Source of the DNA: an uncultured Porphyromonadaceae bacterium
GTDB taxonomy: Bacteria > Bacteroidota > Bacteroidia > Bacteroidales > Muribaculaceae
Length of the DNA: 7,088 bases
Assembly (NCBI GenBank): GCA_900554265.1
Contig: USGZ01000082.1
Coordinates: 1 to 7,088 of the forward strand
Direction of reading: 5' to 3'
Below are positions 6,430 through 7,088 of the stretch, piece by piece (the stretch's first letter is position 1; each line of letters opens with the position of its first letter). Under the pieces are notes generated by a model. That model saw only the letters and a program-made list of their open reading frames with translations. It had not been told where the DNA came from and did not search any database. The position numbers and the translations under genes were made by a program.

Positions 6430-7088
6430 AAATCTCCTTGAGTGATGTAAGGGTGGTTTTGTCGGTTTGGTAATAGAGGCCGGTTTCCTCGTCGTAGTAT
6501 CCTACTACAGGGCCTGTATTGGTCTGATAGAGTTTCCACCAGCCCGTGGCGGCGTCCTTGTCGCGCGGTACGCGCTTGGCAAGGGGATTCATATAGCGGT
6601 CGGCCGTGGTCTTGTGCTTGTACCAGAGGATATGGCCGAACTTGTCGATTATAACGGTATAGTTCTTATGCTCGGGGTCCGTGAGGCTGTCTCCGACAAG
6701 AATCTTGGCGGTATCGTAGTACTGTCCGCTGCGGCTGTCGAAGTACCCTACTACCTTGGCATCGAAGTTGCGGACTATGGTCCAGCCGGTAGCGGCGTCG
6801 ACGTTAAGGTAGTCGACGGGCTGCTTGTTGACGTCGTAGTACTGCTGGTCCTCGGCGTCATAGTAGCCGATTACGTCGTCGTTCAGGTCGCGGACTATCA
6901 GCCAGCCTTCGGGCTGCAGGATTGTTACGTAGGGGTCGGTGATGGGCGTCACTTTGTCAGGGCCGTAGTAGGTGCCGGTATAGGGGTCGTACCAGTAGCG
7001 GATGGTGCCATTCTCCTCGAGGATAGGCACGTAGTTGGTGCCTACCATCAGGCCGAACACCGGCTCGAGGTCGACCTCGTTGTAGGGA
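6413..7088 (-). CDS. Tandem-repeat protein of unknown function (5' end outside window)
   Basis: The frame is open from the right edge to a TGA at 6413-6415, giving 224 complete codons. The GTG at 7058-7060 and ATG at 7046-7048 lie in the frame, but the nine codons upstream of the GTG are also open and read as similar protein (PYNEVDLEP), so the real start is probably outside. I do not recognise the family. Fragment residues 18-224 are five degenerate units of about 40 residues, each with an aromatic-led strand, then a GYYD-like turn, then a QYYD-like motif. No membrane helix, catalytic motif or lipobox is visible in this part, and a signal peptide would lie upstream. Cysteine is absent and Asp, Tyr, Thr and Val are abundant, as in secreted beta-repeat proteins. 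Its overlap with the lipoprotein gene suggests that the two products work together, perhaps as a surface complex. That is inference. Confidence 0.75.
   Translation of the reverse strand, partial: PYNEVDLEPVFGLMVGTNYVPILEENGTIRYWYDPYTGTYYGPDKVTPITDPYVTILQPEGWLIVRDLNDDVIGYYDAEDQQYYDVNKQPVDYLNVDAATGWTIVRNFDAKVVGYFDSRSGQYYDTAKILVGDSLTDPEHKNYTVIIDKFGHILWYKHKTTADRYMNPLAKRVPRDKDAATGWWKLYQTNTGPVVGYYDEETGLYYQTDKTTLTSLKEIYATES
6416..7036 (-). repeat. Five degenerate 40-43 residue protein repeats
   Basis: The units, in order of translation, are 6908-7036 (43 residues), 6788-6907 (40), 6665-6787 (41), 6545-6664 (40) and 6416-6544 (43). They follow each other without spacers and end exactly at the stop codon. 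Units two, three and five keep the pattern GW-x-(I/K)-(V/L), then (V/I)-(I/V)-G-Y-(Y/F)-D, four to five residues, then YY. The first unit (YWYD, TYY) and the fourth (LWYK, RYM) are more diverged. Two units end in DAAT just before the next GW or GWW. The DNA copies are much more diverged than the protein pattern, which suggests old duplications kept by selection. The spacing and aromatic residues recall beta-meander repeats such as choline- or wall-binding modules, but the motif is not theirs. Confidence 0.75.
6434..6439 (-). promoter_or_regulatory. Strong Shine-Dalgarno for the lipoprotein gene, inside the upstream coding region
   Basis: AAGGAG lies four bases before the ATG at 6429. Such clear Shine-Dalgarno sequences are uncommon in Bacteroidetes, where many genes use A-rich, weakly complementary leaders. 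It lies within the last codons of the upstream gene, whose stop is at 6413-6415. Ribosomes finishing that gene would therefore cover this site, which suggests reinitiation or coupled translation. It also settles the start codon of the lipoprotein gene. Confidence 0.7.

Noticed and set aside
7046..7060. GTG at 7058-7060 or ATG at 7046-7048 as true start of the repeat-protein gene
   Set aside because: Nine open in-frame codons continue upstream to the window edge with protein-like content. There is no signal peptide after either codon and no clear ribosome-binding site before them, so the gene most likely starts outside.
1..7088. CRISPR array, tRNA or rRNA genes, insertion sequences
   Set aside because: No spaced direct DNA repeats, cloverleaf-like segments, rRNA-like stretches or transposase motifs were seen, and nearly the whole window is accounted for by three coding frames.

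Overview
The window looks like a piece of a Bacteroidetes genome, most likely Bacteroidales. The evidence is a perfect Bacteroidetes-type -7 promoter element (TAACTTTG), a SusR/HTCS-style sensor kinase with Reg_prop propellers and a Y_Y_Y domain, and a very large lipoprotein of the fimbrillin-like DUF4906 kind. The DNA is fairly GC-rich, above typical Bacteroides. Alistipes-like or related high-GC Bacteroidales fit, but the genus cannot be fixed from the sequence.

All three real genes are on the minus strand, so they read from right to left. At the right edge (6413-7088) is the 3' part of a gene for a protein whose visible part is almost entirely five degenerate repeats of about 40 residues, rich in GYYD and QYYD-like motifs. 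Its stop codon lies 17 bases inside the next gene (3004-6429). That gene encodes a 1141-residue lipoprotein with a lipobox Cys followed by acidic residues, a fimbrillin-like N-terminal half and a lectin-like (FISUMP-like) C-terminus. The two genes look co-transcribed and translationally coupled. A strong intrinsic terminator at 2947-2981 closes this unit.

After a gap of about 160 bp, a separate promoter (2896-2903) drives a periplasmic-sensing histidine kinase (1-2841, cut at the left edge). It has a signal peptide, about 14 propeller blades, a Y_Y_Y domain, one membrane helix, an H-box and an N-box. Whether it continues into the receiver and AraC domains of a hybrid two-component system is not visible.

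The working picture is an accessory cell-surface locus: a secreted or surface repeat protein and a surface-anchored adhesin-like lipoprotein made together, next to a sensor of the type that usually controls glycan-use loci. A link between the sensor and the surface operon rests only on adjacency. The most interesting items are the unrecognised repeat protein and the abrupt codon-usage change inside the lipoprotein gene at its domain boundary.
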